Under the pieces are notes generated by a model. That model was given only the letters and a program-made list of their open reading frames with translations, did no database searches and was not told the origin of the DNA. From Paenibacillus sp. PL91 (lineage in GTDB: Bacteria; Bacillota; Bacilli; Paenibacillales; Paenibacillaceae), in NCBI RefSeq assembly GCF_012935325.2, contig NZ_JABBYG020000017.1, forward strand, positions 1-64,000: 64,000 bases of DNA, written 5' to 3'. Within the stretch, counting starts at the first letter, position 1; each line of letters opens with the position of its first letter. Below are positions 52,287 through 59,967 of this stretch, piece by piece. The position numbers and the translations under genes were made by a program.

Positions 52287-54207
52287 TGATCCTTTCTGGA
52301 CTAAATATATGCATTTGGTGCGGGATGAGGTAATCCCTTATCAATGGGATGCGTTGAATGACCGTATCGAAGAAGCTGCCCCGAGCCATGCGATCCAAAA
52401 TTTCCGCATCGCTGCTGGCGAAGCAGAGGGAGACTTTTACGGGTATATTTTTCAGGACAGCGATGTAGCCAAATGGCTGGAAGCCGTCGCATACAGCTTG
52501 GCGTCGTTTCCCAATTCTGAGCTGGAGAAGCTGGCCGACTTAACGATCGACTTGTTGGGCAGAGCACAACAGTCTGATGGCTACCTGAATACGCATTTTA
52601 CGATCAAATATCCGGATCAACGTTGGCTCAACGAACGTGACAATCACGAAACGTATTGCGCCGGCCATTTGATCGAAGCGGCAGTCGCCTATTACGAAAC
52701 GACGGGCAAAATCAAACTGCTCGACATCGCGTGCAAGCTCGCTGATCATATCGATTCCATATACGGCGAAGGGGAAGGCAAGCTTCTCGGTTATCCAGGC
52801 CATCAGGAAATCGAGCTTGCTTTGATGCGACTGTATGAAGCGACAGGCGTCGAGCGTTACTTGAAGCTGAGCCACTTTTTTATTAACGAGCGCGGCCAGG
52901 AGCCGCATTATTTCAAGCTGGAAGCGGAAAAACGGGCGGAACGATTCGGTCGGGAATCGCTGCTCAAAGAAGGCTATTACAACTTATACAAAAATAACTA
53001 TGAATACAATCAATCGCATTTGCCCGTGCGCGAGCAGTTGCATGCGACAGGCCACGCCGTTCGCGCCGTTTACATGTATGCCGGTATGGTGGACGTGGCG
53101 GCGGCAACGCAGGATCAATCGTTAATCGACGCCTGCAAGCGACTTTGGGACAACGTCACGCAAAGACAAATGTACATTACGGGGGGCATCGGATCGAACC
53201 ACGACGGCGAAGCGTTTTCTTTCGATTACGATTTGCCGAACGATACGGCGTATACGGAAACGTGCGCAGCGATCGGGCTTGTATTTTGGGCGCATCGGAT
53301 GCTGCACCTTGATCCTGACGGCAAATATGCCGATGTCATCGAACGCGCGTTGTATAACGGCACGATCAGCGGCATGTCATTGGATGGCAAAAGCTTCTTT
53401 TACGTCAATCCGCTGGAAGTATGGCCGGATGCGTGCAAGCGGCCAGATAAAATGCACGTGGAGCCTGTCCGGAAAAAATGGTTCGGCTGCGCTTGTTGCC
53501 CACCGAATATCGCCCGGCTTATTGCCTCGCTCGGACAGTACATTTATTCTCAAAGCGAGCAAACGGTATATGTTCATCAATTCATCGGCAGTGAAACGAA
53601 GCTTGTAGTAGCCGGGCGTTCCGTCCTGTTATCGCAACAAACGAATTTCCCTTGGGATGAAACGATCGAGCTTTCCGTTAACCCGGATCAGCCAGGTGAA
53701 TTTACGGTAGCCGTCCGCATTCCGGGCTGGTGCGAAAGCGCATCAGTCCATGTGAACGGACAAGCGGTTTTAGTAGAAGCCGTACTGCATAAAGGCTACG
53801 CCGCAATCAAACGTGAATGGAAGGCCGGGGATGTCGTGCGGATCGTCCTGCCGATGCCGATTGAGCGCATTTATGCAAACCCGAACGTGCGTGTGAATGC
53901 GGGCAAGGTGGCGCTGCAGCGCGGTCCGGTCGTATATTGTCTGGAGCAAGCCGATAATGGCACGATTTTGCCGGATATTTCGTTGCCGGAACATGCCTCG
54001 CTCGACGCTCAATTCGAACCGGGCTTTTTGGGCGGCGTTACAGTCATTACCGGCGAAGCGTTACGCGGTGAGTTGTCCGGTTGGGACGCGACGTTGTATG
54101 CGGCCAAGAAACGAAGTGAGCGTTCCTTCACGATTAAAGCCATACCGTATTTCGCTTGGGCAAACCGCGGCGCGGGCGAAATGCAGGTTTGGATCAGGGA
54201 GCATTAA
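52243..54207 (+). CDS. GH127 beta-L-arabinofuranosidase, copy 2
   Basis: A 654-residue enzyme homologous over its whole length to the copy at 32734 but clearly diverged. Active residues are Glu339 and Cys341 (AYTETCAA) and Cys416, Cys418, Cys419 (FGCACCPPN), nearly the numbering of HypBA1 (Glu338, Cys340, Cys417, Cys418). It has an insertion of about ten residues before HLPVREQ. No signal peptide. Its ATG lies inside the malic enzyme gene, 44 bases before that stop, tying it to the catabolic operon. The two copies may differ in chain length or aglycone preference. Confidence 0.93.
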   Translation: MEKLKNLSYKAVQIDDPFWTKYMHLVRDEVIPYQWDALNDRIEEAAPSHAIQNFRIAAGEAEGDFYGYIFQDSDVAKWLEAVAYSLASFPNSELEKLADLTIDLLGRAQQSDGYLNTHFTIKYPDQRWLNERDNHETYCAGHLIEAAVAYYETTGKIKLLDIACKLADHIDSIYGEGEGKLLGYPGHQEIELALMRLYEATGVERYLKLSHFFINERGQEPHYFKLEAEKRAERFGRESLLKEGYYNLYKNNYEYNQSHLPVREQLHATGHAVRAVYMYAGMVDVAAATQDQSLIDACKRLWDNVTQRQMYITGGIGSNHDGEAFSFDYDLPNDTAYTETCAAIGLVFWAHRMLHLDPDGKYADVIERALYNGTISGMSLDGKSFFYVNPLEVWPDACKRPDKMHVEPVRKKWFGCACCPPNIARLIASLGQYIYSQSEQTVYVHQFIGSETKLVVAGRSVLLSQQTNFPWDETIELSVNPDQPGEFTVAVRIPGWCESASVHVNGQAVLVEAVLHKGYAAIKREWKAGDVVRIVLPMPIERIYANPNVRVNAGKVALQRGPVVYCLEQADNGTILPDISLPEHASLDAQFEPGFLGGVTVITGEALRGELSGWDATLYAAKKRSERSFTIKAIPYFAWANRGAGEMQVWIREH

Positions 54208-54253
54208 TCCGGCAGTGCAACCGCTCCGGTTTGGTCAAAATTTTTTACTCAGG

Positions 54254-54290
54254 GAAGCCGTTTCAGACGGCTTCCTCATTGCATTCCTGA
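54254..54290 (+). terminator. Possible terminator within the operon
   Basis: GGAAGCCGTTTCAGACGGCTTCC is a strong hairpin with a T-poor tail (CTCATTGCATTCC). It may weakly separate the second GH127 gene from the peptidase downstream. Confidence 0.5.
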
Positions 54291-54423
54291 ATCGACAGTA
54301 AAATTTGATTTGCCAGAAAACACGAGGAGAAGAACAAATGAAAAAACAACTGCTCGAGTTCACCACATTGAAGATCAACACTTTTAATGTAGAAAGGATT
54401 GATTAAAGCTGATTAACGAACGA

Positions 54424-55497
54424 TTGAAAAAGCTTTACGCCTTTATGGTGCAGTTGAATTTAGATGCCGTACTTATCACGCAGCCTAAGCATATTTATTA
54501 TTTAAGTGGTTTTTCCTCTGAACCGCACGAGCGGTTTCTCGGTCTAATATTACCGAAAGGGGAGGAGCCGTTTTTGCTCGTGCCGGCATTAGATATAGAA
54601 GCGGCAAAGGCGGAATCGACAGTTTCGCAAGTATATACGCATACTGACACGGAAAATCCATATGAGGTACTGAAACGATGTTTGCAAAGAACGGTATCCA
54701 GATTGGGCATCGAAAAAAATCATTTGACGTTGCAGCGGTACGAAACGTTATCAGAGACGCTTGAAGCCGAACAATTTGTCGACGTAGAAGCGCCGTTAAC
54801 CAATATGCGTGCGATTAAATCCGCCGACGAAATCGCCCGGCTTAAAAATGCCGCGCGCCTTGTTGAGCAGGTACTTCGCGATGGATTAAAGCATGTTAAG
54901 GCTGGCGTCACGGAAATGGATATCGCTGCTGAATTGGAATATGCAATGAAAAAGGCAGGGGTCAGCCCGGCGTTTTCGACGACGGTGCTGTCCGGCGAAA
55001 AATCGGCGCTGCCGCATGGAGCTACCGGAAATCGTCCAATCAAACGCGGCGACATGCTGTTGTTCGATATGGGGGTTGCCGCCGACGGATACCTCTCCGA
55101 CATAACACGGACGTTTGCTGTTGGGGATGTCGACGATAAGCTAATAGAAATATACGAAACGGTGCTTGAGGCGAATCTTCAAGGTATCTCCGCTGTTTGT
55201 CCGGGCGCCGTTTTGGGCGAAGTAGATCACGCTGCGCGGCAATGCATCGCAAGTCGGGGCTACGGCGAGTATTTTACACATCGGGTAGGTCATGGCCTTG
55301 GCATCGAGGTGCACGAGTATCCTTCAGTTCACGGTGACAACCGCGACCTGCTGCGCGAAGGTATGGTCATTACGATTGAGCCTGGCATTTATTTGCCGGG
55401 CATCGGCGGCGTCCGAATTGAAGATGATGTTCTAGTCACATCAACCGGCGCTGAATTGTTGACGACATTCCCTAAGCATCTTACAGTAATAAGTTGA
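54424..55497 (+). CDS. Xaa-Pro-type aminopeptidase/dipeptidase (M24B), copy 2
   Basis: A 357-residue cytosolic metallopeptidase. Metal ligands are Asp in LLFDMGVAADGYLSD, Asp in SDITRTFAV, His in RVGHGLGIEVHEY, Glu in TIEPGIYLPG and Glu in GGVRIEDD. It resembles the copy at 42192 but is well diverged. The start is uncertain: TTG at 54424 is assumed, although CTG at 54409 (giving LINERLKKLYAF) aligns better with relatives and has AAAGGA ten bases ahead. Two X-Pro peptidases suit Hyp-rich peptides, which resist ordinary peptidases. Confidence 0.88.
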   Translation: MKKLYAFMVQLNLDAVLITQPKHIYYLSGFSSEPHERFLGLILPKGEEPFLLVPALDIEAAKAESTVSQVYTHTDTENPYEVLKRCLQRTVSRLGIEKNHLTLQRYETLSETLEAEQFVDVEAPLTNMRAIKSADEIARLKNAARLVEQVLRDGLKHVKAGVTEMDIAAELEYAMKKAGVSPAFSTTVLSGEKSALPHGATGNRPIKRGDMLLFDMGVAADGYLSDITRTFAVGDVDDKLIEIYETVLEANLQGISAVCPGAVLGEVDHAARQCIASRGYGEYFTHRVGHGLGIEVHEYPSVHGDNRDLLREGMVITIEPGIYLPGIGGVRIEDDVLVTSTGAELLTTFPKHLTVIS

Positions 55498-55576
55498 GCC
55501 AAGGCGCTTCGATTGATGCTAAAGCTGAGAAGAAAATTCTCTCATCTTGATTGTTATAGAAGGTAGTGAATGCGAT

Positions 55577-56257
55577 ATGCGCTTCAAAGACGTCTTTAGC
55601 ATTATTGGGCCGGGGATGATCGGACCGTCCAGTTCGCATACCGCGGGCGCCGTCCGATTTGGCAGAGTTGCGCGCGAGCTGTTCGGCATTCAGCCGAAGC
55701 AAGCCGATGTCGTGTTCTACGGATCTTTGGCGGCAACCTATCGCGGACACGGAACGGATATGGCCGTGACCGCGGGGTTGCTCCGGTTCGATACGGATGA
55801 CGAACGGATTCCGGAATCGCTGAATCTGGCCGATGCGCTGGGAATGAAGGTGACATTCCAGACCATTAGCGGTCCTGCCGTTCATCCGAATACATTAACA
55901 GTGACTCTCCATTCGGGACGCATGCGCTTCCATATGATGGGGTGCTCTATCGGAGGTGGAAATATTGAAGTGGTGGAAGTAAACGGGTTCGATCTCAAAT
56001 TTACCGCCAATTATCCGACCCTGATCGTTTACCACGAAGATCGACCTGGCGTGCTGGCGGATGTCACACGATTACTGAGCGATGCAGGGATCAATATCGG
56101 TTATATGGATGTCGACCGTAAAGCCAGGCTCGGGCAAGCGGCAACCGTCATTGAGATGGATGGCACAATACAGGATGACCTGCTGAAGAAGGTCAAACGA
56201 CTGGTGAATGTCACCGGCTTTAGTGACATCGATTTGAACGGCGGTGTTCCGAAATGA
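55577..56257 (+). CDS. sdaAB: L-serine dehydratase, beta subunit
   Basis: A 226-residue subunit. MRFKDVFSIIGPGMIGPSSS followed by HTAGA is the hallmark of SDH_beta. An ACT domain closes the protein (LIVYHEDRPGVLADVTRLLS). The ATG at 55577 with AGAAGG ahead is preferred over TTG at 55547. With the alpha subunit it forms the iron-sulphur enzyme that deaminates L-serine to pyruvate. ATGA overlap with the next gene. Confidence 0.93.
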   Translation: MRFKDVFSIIGPGMIGPSSSHTAGAVRFGRVARELFGIQPKQADVVFYGSLAATYRGHGTDMAVTAGLLRFDTDDERIPESLNLADALGMKVTFQTISGPAVHPNTLTVTLHSGRMRFHMMGCSIGGGNIEVVEVNGFDLKFTANYPTLIVYHEDRPGVLADVTRLLSDAGINIGYMDVDRKARLGQAATVIEMDGTIQDDLLKKVKRLVNVTGFSDIDLNGGVPK

Positions 56258-57165
56258 GATTTAGCAATTTAAAAGAATTGGCGCTGCTCTGCGCGGAAGA
56301 AGGAAAGCCGATCTACCGCATTATGCTGGAGGATCAGGCACAGGAATCCGGACGGACGGCGGAGCAGGAATGGGACAAAATGAAACAGTATTACGGCATT
56401 ATGAAGGAAGCCGTAACGAAAGGGATTTCTTCGGAGAAGACCTCGCGCAGTGGTCTGACTGGCGGAGACGCGAAACGAGTTCATGAATATACCCGTCAGC
56501 AAGACGCATCGCTAGAGCCATTAGCAGGACTCGCGATGGCCTATGCGCTCGCGGTATCAGAAGTGAACGCCTCCATGGGCCGCATTGTGGCCACGCCGAC
56601 CGCCGGATCTTGCGGTGTCATTCCCGGAGTATTCGTCAGCAGCCAGGAGCGATTCGGCTGGACGGATGATCGTATGGTAAACGGACTGTTCTGTGCCGGA
56701 GCTATCGGTTATATCATCGCGAACAATTCTTTCATTTCCGGAGCGGAAGGAGGCTGCCAAGCTGAAATCGGCTCCGCAATCGGTATGGCGGCGGGTGCCC
56801 TGGTGGAGCTGAAAGGCGGGACTCCGGCACAGGCGGTTCATGCGGTCGGACTTGCGATGAAAAACACGCTTGGTCTGATCTGCGATCCGGTAGGGGGTTT
56901 GGTGGAAATTCCTTGTATCGTCCGCAATGGATTTGGGGCAGTGAATGCGCTCGCGGCCGCCGACATGGCGCTTGCAGGCGTAAGTAGCATCATTCCTCCG
57001 GACGAGGTCATCCAAGTGATGCTTGAAGTCGGGAGTGCGATGCCGGATATTCACCGTGAGACGGCAAGAGGCGGATTGGCGCAAACGCCAACCGGTCAAC
57101 AAATCATCAAACAACTGGCCAATGACCGTAAGAAGTCCCGTTCTGGATCGAAGGAGAAGGAGTAG
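56254..57165 (+). CDS. sdaAA: L-serine dehydratase, alpha subunit
   Basis: A 303-residue catalytic subunit. MGRIVATPTAGSCGVIPGVF and CDPVGGLVEIPCIVRNG carry cysteines of the [4Fe-4S] site, with another in SGAEGGCQAEIGSA. It ends the catabolic operon. Extensin backbones are Ser-Hyp repeats, so complete use would release about one Ser per four Hyp; this gene fits that need, though serine dehydratase is also a general enzyme. Confidence 0.93.
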   Translation: MRFSNLKELALLCAEEGKPIYRIMLEDQAQESGRTAEQEWDKMKQYYGIMKEAVTKGISSEKTSRSGLTGGDAKRVHEYTRQQDASLEPLAGLAMAYALAVSEVNASMGRIVATPTAGSCGVIPGVFVSSQERFGWTDDRMVNGLFCAGAIGYIIANNSFISGAEGGCQAEIGSAIGMAAGALVELKGGTPAQAVHAVGLAMKNTLGLICDPVGGLVEIPCIVRNGFGAVNALAAADMALAGVSSIIPPDEVIQVMLEVGSAMPDIHRETARGGLAQTPTGQQIIKQLANDRKKSRSGSKEKE

Positions 57166-57535
57166 AATCAAGACTAAGGCTGCCAATCAAGATCTCTTTC
57201 TGTTGTTAAAGCTATCGAACACGAGCAGATCGATCTCGGAATCCAGAGCGTATCTTTGAGGAAGCGGAAACTTCAGGTGGGTTTCCTGAAGCTGGCTATA
57301 CTCCCATGGCCGTTGATTTGAACCAAACAAAACATGGAAGGAATTCGAACGTTTACTCCAGGAAGCGCGAAACTCAAAGAGAGATAATGATGAAGTGACC
57401 TCTAGTTAACTTACACGGAATCTGGTATACTATACAAATAATCATAAAAATGACCGGCGGAAGCACCGCCCAAAAACAGGGAGAAATCCCTTTTTTGGGC
57501 GGTGCTTTTTTGTTTCCGGGCAGAAGGGAAACATA
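57166..57535. promoter_or_regulatory. Leader with attenuator-like hairpin before the 57536 gene
   Basis: A small inverted repeat at 57271-57291 (CTTCAGG with CCTGAAG) may end the operon. A weak promoter-like pair (TTAACT near 57406, TATACA near 57431) precedes a strong terminator hairpin at 57462-57506 (AGCACCGCCC with GGGCGGTGCT, then T6). A 28-codon frame, ATG 57450 to TAA 57534, spans the hairpin, and its stop overlaps the next ATG (TAATG). Translation of this leader could control read-through. Confidence 0.45.
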
Positions 57536-58069
57536 ATGATGATATATGTAGAGAGATTTTCAGGAGCTGCTGAAGTGGTATGGATGAATATAAAAGCCAG
57601 AACTGGCAAGTACCCTTTGCTAATTGATTCTGCAGTTGAGGTCAGTTGCAATGAGTTTGAAACAGAAACACGACCAAACTACACTATATTCTCATGGTTG
57701 GGACATTCTGGGGTGAAGGCATATGCTTTATTAGCTTTGACGAGCAATGATAATAATCAAAATGCTGAAGCAATACTGCTCGAAGGAGATCACTGGGGGA
57801 TCAGGATCATTATTCAGGAGGCGAACAATCTTGCAATGGGTGTGTTCCCAGAAGCGAGTTTGCGGGACCGGAGGTCTATTGTAATAGAAATTTGCAAACG
57901 GGTCCACGACCAACTGCAATTACTAGATTCAAAACAAACAGAAGTGATTTCTAATGGGGAAGTAAAGCTTACAATGACGATCAATATTTACAATGCATTA
58001 TTGGATATAGAGTACATTGAGGATGTTATGGGTTTTTGGGATGAGATGAAGCGCTCGACAATGATGTAG
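57536..58069 (+). CDS. Hypothetical cytosolic protein (177 aa)
   Basis: No signal peptide, membrane segment or recognised domain. It has mixed strands and helices (YTIFSWLGHSGVKAYALLAL; WGIRIIIQEANNLAMGVFPE). AGAAGGGAAAC precedes the ATG. A terminator-like leader lies directly upstream. The function is unknown. Confidence 0.65.
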   Translation: MMIYVERFSGAAEVVWMNIKARTGKYPLLIDSAVEVSCNEFETETRPNYTIFSWLGHSGVKAYALLALTSNDNNQNAEAILLEGDHWGIRIIIQEANNLAMGVFPEASLRDRRSIVIEICKRVHDQLQLLDSKQTEVISNGEVKLTMTINIYNALLDIEYIEDVMGFWDEMKRSTMM

Positions 58070-58163
58070 AAGACTATAGGCTGGTATTTAGACAATGTTA
58101 GGATTGTTAATCAAACCCCAAATGTATTATTTGTATCATTTCTGAAACAACTATAAATACAAA

Positions 58164-58207
58164 TGTGTACTAATATTAGTACACAAATGTGAGCATTATG
58201 CTATAAT
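58164..58207 (+). promoter_or_regulatory. Promoter with a perfect 22-bp palindromic operator
   Basis: Bases 58164-58185 form a perfect palindrome (half-site TGTGTACTAAT). A TATAAT box at 58202-58207 puts the -35 region in the right half of the palindrome, so a dimeric repressor bound there would block transcription into the riboswitch just downstream. Confidence 0.6.
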
Positions 58208-58224
58208 ATGCAAGAAACTTAATA

Positions 58225-58310
58225 ATAAAGGCAAACTTGTTGAAAAATAAGGACGCAAAGCTAAGGGTCTAAAGTTCTCGTCGTGTGAACTAAGATAGCC
58301 TAGTTACAAG
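58225..58310 (+). ncRNA. Cyclic di-GMP-I (GEMM) riboswitch
   Basis: All conserved blocks are present in order: AAGGCAAAC, a GAAA tetraloop capping TTGTT/AATAA, GGACGCAAAGC, GGGTCTAA, a short GTTC/GAAC stem, and AAGATAGCCTAGTTAC with the tetraloop receptor. The 3' part GATAGCC can pair with downstream GGCTATC, which overlaps the terminator stem, giving an on/off platform. No plus-strand gene follows closely: the next is the LytTR gene at 58815, and the intervening gene is antisense. Confidence 0.85.
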
Positions 58311-58319
58311 AGAAACTGG

Positions 58320-58348
58320 GCTATCTCTATTTAGAGATAGCTTTTTTT
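58320..58348 (+). terminator. Riboswitch-controlled terminator
   Basis: GCTATCTC pairs with GAGATAGC, followed by seven T residues. The left arm overlaps sequence that can instead pair with the riboswitch 3' end. Confidence 0.8.
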
Positions 58349-58358
58349 CATAAAAAAA

Positions 58359-58382
58359 CGCTCCCTGTCTACCAGGGGAGCG
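58359..58382 (-). terminator. Terminator of the HicB-like gene
   Basis: On the minus strand CGCTCCCCTGGTAGACAGGG then AGCG folds into a stem followed by a run of seven T residues. It sits back to back with the riboswitch terminator. Confidence 0.75.
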
Positions 58383-58401
58383 TGATTTATTAGTAATTAT
58401 A

Positions 58402-58650
58402 CTACTGCTTGAAGACTATCATTTTTTTCACTAATGCAGGTTCAATATCGACTTCAACGGAAACCACTTTAGAGGAAAATGTAGATTTTGATGGGTTTTT
58501 TATTATTTCCATAGTAATGAGCTCTGTTGCTAGAGCCAAGGTTTCTTCTTCTGTATCCCCAACTGCACTTAAACGTAAAGCGGGCACGTAAGCGCAGTAA
58601 TTATTAGATGCGTAATCAGCTTCAATCAATACGATAAATTGGTTCTTCAT
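58402..58650 (-). CDS. HicB-family antitoxin-like protein
   Basis: An 82-residue protein. YCAYVPALRLSAVGDTEEET then LALATELI is the partial RNase H-like fold of HicB antitoxins. No C-terminal DNA-binding domain and no adjacent HicA toxin are seen, so it is an orphan or a solitary HicB-like protein. AGGAGGAATATTTC precedes the ATG. The riboswitch transcript would run antisense to it if it reads through. Confidence 0.7.
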   Translation of the reverse strand: MKNQFIVLIEADYASNNYCAYVPALRLSAVGDTEEETLALATELITMEIIKNPSKSTFSSKVVSVEVDIEPALVKKMIVFKQ

Positions 58651-58814
58651 GAAATATTCCTCCTGGTAGCTGTTAAAGGACTTGTGCCTATAGACCTATT
58701 ATAAAGCCTATTCTAGGAATAAGGGACCATATTCATTTATGGTCCAAAGTTCGTCATATTTGGTAAATATTTTGTCGAAAAAAGATAAAGAATGTCGATC
58801 GATGGGGTGCCGTT

Positions 58815-59588
58815 TTGAAAAGAAATTTATCCGTAATTATAGCTGAGGATCAGGAGGATTCTAGAGCGTTATTAGAATATTATGCTAGGCACCTTGACTT
58901 GAAAATAGTAAGTTCGATTGGATCAGGTGATTGGCTTGTTGAGGATTGCATACAATATGAACCCGATTTATTGTTCTTGGATATAGGTTTACATGGTATA
59001 GATGGAATTGCAGCTTACAAGAAAGTTTTGGAAAACGGCTTTTCACCGTATTTGATTATAGTCTCTGGTACGCAAGACTTGAATCAGGTATTAGAAGGAA
59101 TGGCAATGAACTGTGTTGATTTTGTACCAAAACCTATTTCGCTTGAACGAATTTCAGCTGCGGTTGAAAAAGCACGGATGATGATTGAAAAAGACATGGT
59201 CTATACAAATGCTCCAACAAGCAATGTTATTCAATTAAAAAGTAACTATCGAACAACCTTTATTACCGAAAATAATTTATTATACGTTACAAAAATTAAG
59301 GGAGGACATAGGACGATTGTCAATGTCGATGGTGGTAAAGAAGGGGGCATTGAAACGACTAATTCCATAACTGATATTCAAAGTCAATGTTCTGAGTACA
59401 TATTCGCACCAAATCAATCAAGCTTAGTTAATCTGAAGTTTATTAAATCTGTTTATGCAAGTGATAATTTTTTCGGAACATATGTTATTCAAATGATGAC
59501 TACTAATAATATTGAGTTCCATTTAACACGTAGAAAGAGGAAAGAGTTCGAAGTGTTATATTCAAAATATCAATCTGAAATTAGATGA
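58815..59588 (+). CDS. LytTR-family response regulator
   Basis: A 257-residue regulator. The receiver (LSVIIAEDQEDSRALLEYYA) has its phospho-acceptor Asp in DLLFLDIGLHGIDG and Lys in DFVPKPISL. The C-terminal LytTR DNA-binding domain has IFAPNQSSLVNLKFIKSVYA and HLTRRKRKEFEVL. No sensor kinase lies beside it. The start is TTG with GGGGTG upstream. It is the first plus-strand gene after the c-di-GMP riboswitch, 470 bases away. Confidence 0.88.
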   Translation: MKRNLSVIIAEDQEDSRALLEYYARHLDLKIVSSIGSGDWLVEDCIQYEPDLLFLDIGLHGIDGIAAYKKVLENGFSPYLIIVSGTQDLNQVLEGMAMNCVDFVPKPISLERISAAVEKARMMIEKDMVYTNAPTSNVIQLKSNYRTTFITENNLLYVTKIKGGHRTIVNVDGGKEGGIETTNSITDIQSQCSEYIFAPNQSSLVNLKFIKSVYASDNFFGTYVIQMMTTNNIEFHLTRRKRKEFEVLYSKYQSEIR

Positions 59589-59657
59589 ATTCGAAACGTT
59601 TGCCGTAGCTCGATCTGGCATTCCCTCGATCGTATAGAAGAGTTTTCAACTGTAAAA

Positions 59658-59693
59658 AATAAGAGTTGTCCATAAACGCGGACAACTCTTATT
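59658..59693. terminator. Bidirectional terminator
   Basis: AATAAGAGTTGTCC pairs exactly with GGACAACTCTTATT. It ends the LytTR gene and overlaps the stop of the small minus-strand gene. Confidence 0.85.
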
Positions 59694-59817
59694 TTGATTT
59701 TGTCTTTTTTCTTTTTTTCAAAGGTAATCCGGCTTCTTTCGCATATGAAAGCACATCTTTACCGAAATTCTTTTTATCTAACAGTGACCATTTAGAATAT
59801 GGCTTTGTTATGGCCAA
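59689..59817 (-). CDS. Very small basic protein (42 aa)
   Basis: Reads LAITKPYSKWSLLDKKNFGK, then DVLSYAKEAGLPLKKRKKT. TTG at 59817 follows AAAGGG by nine bases. The Lys-rich tail suggests nucleic-acid contact. It is too short for a family call. Confidence 0.45.
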   Translation of the reverse strand: MAITKPYSKWSLLDKKNFGKDVLSYAKEAGLPLKKRKKTKSK

Positions 59818-59967
59818 CCATAAGCACCCTTTCTAAGTAAAGAATATGTGCTTAGTATGGACAAACTTTCAGCATATTATTCGCCTCCCTCCACATAAAA
59901 ATAATCTAAGATAGCTGGCACAGAGGAACTCCGTTCCTAAGTTATTATTTGAGGGAGTGTTGAAAGC

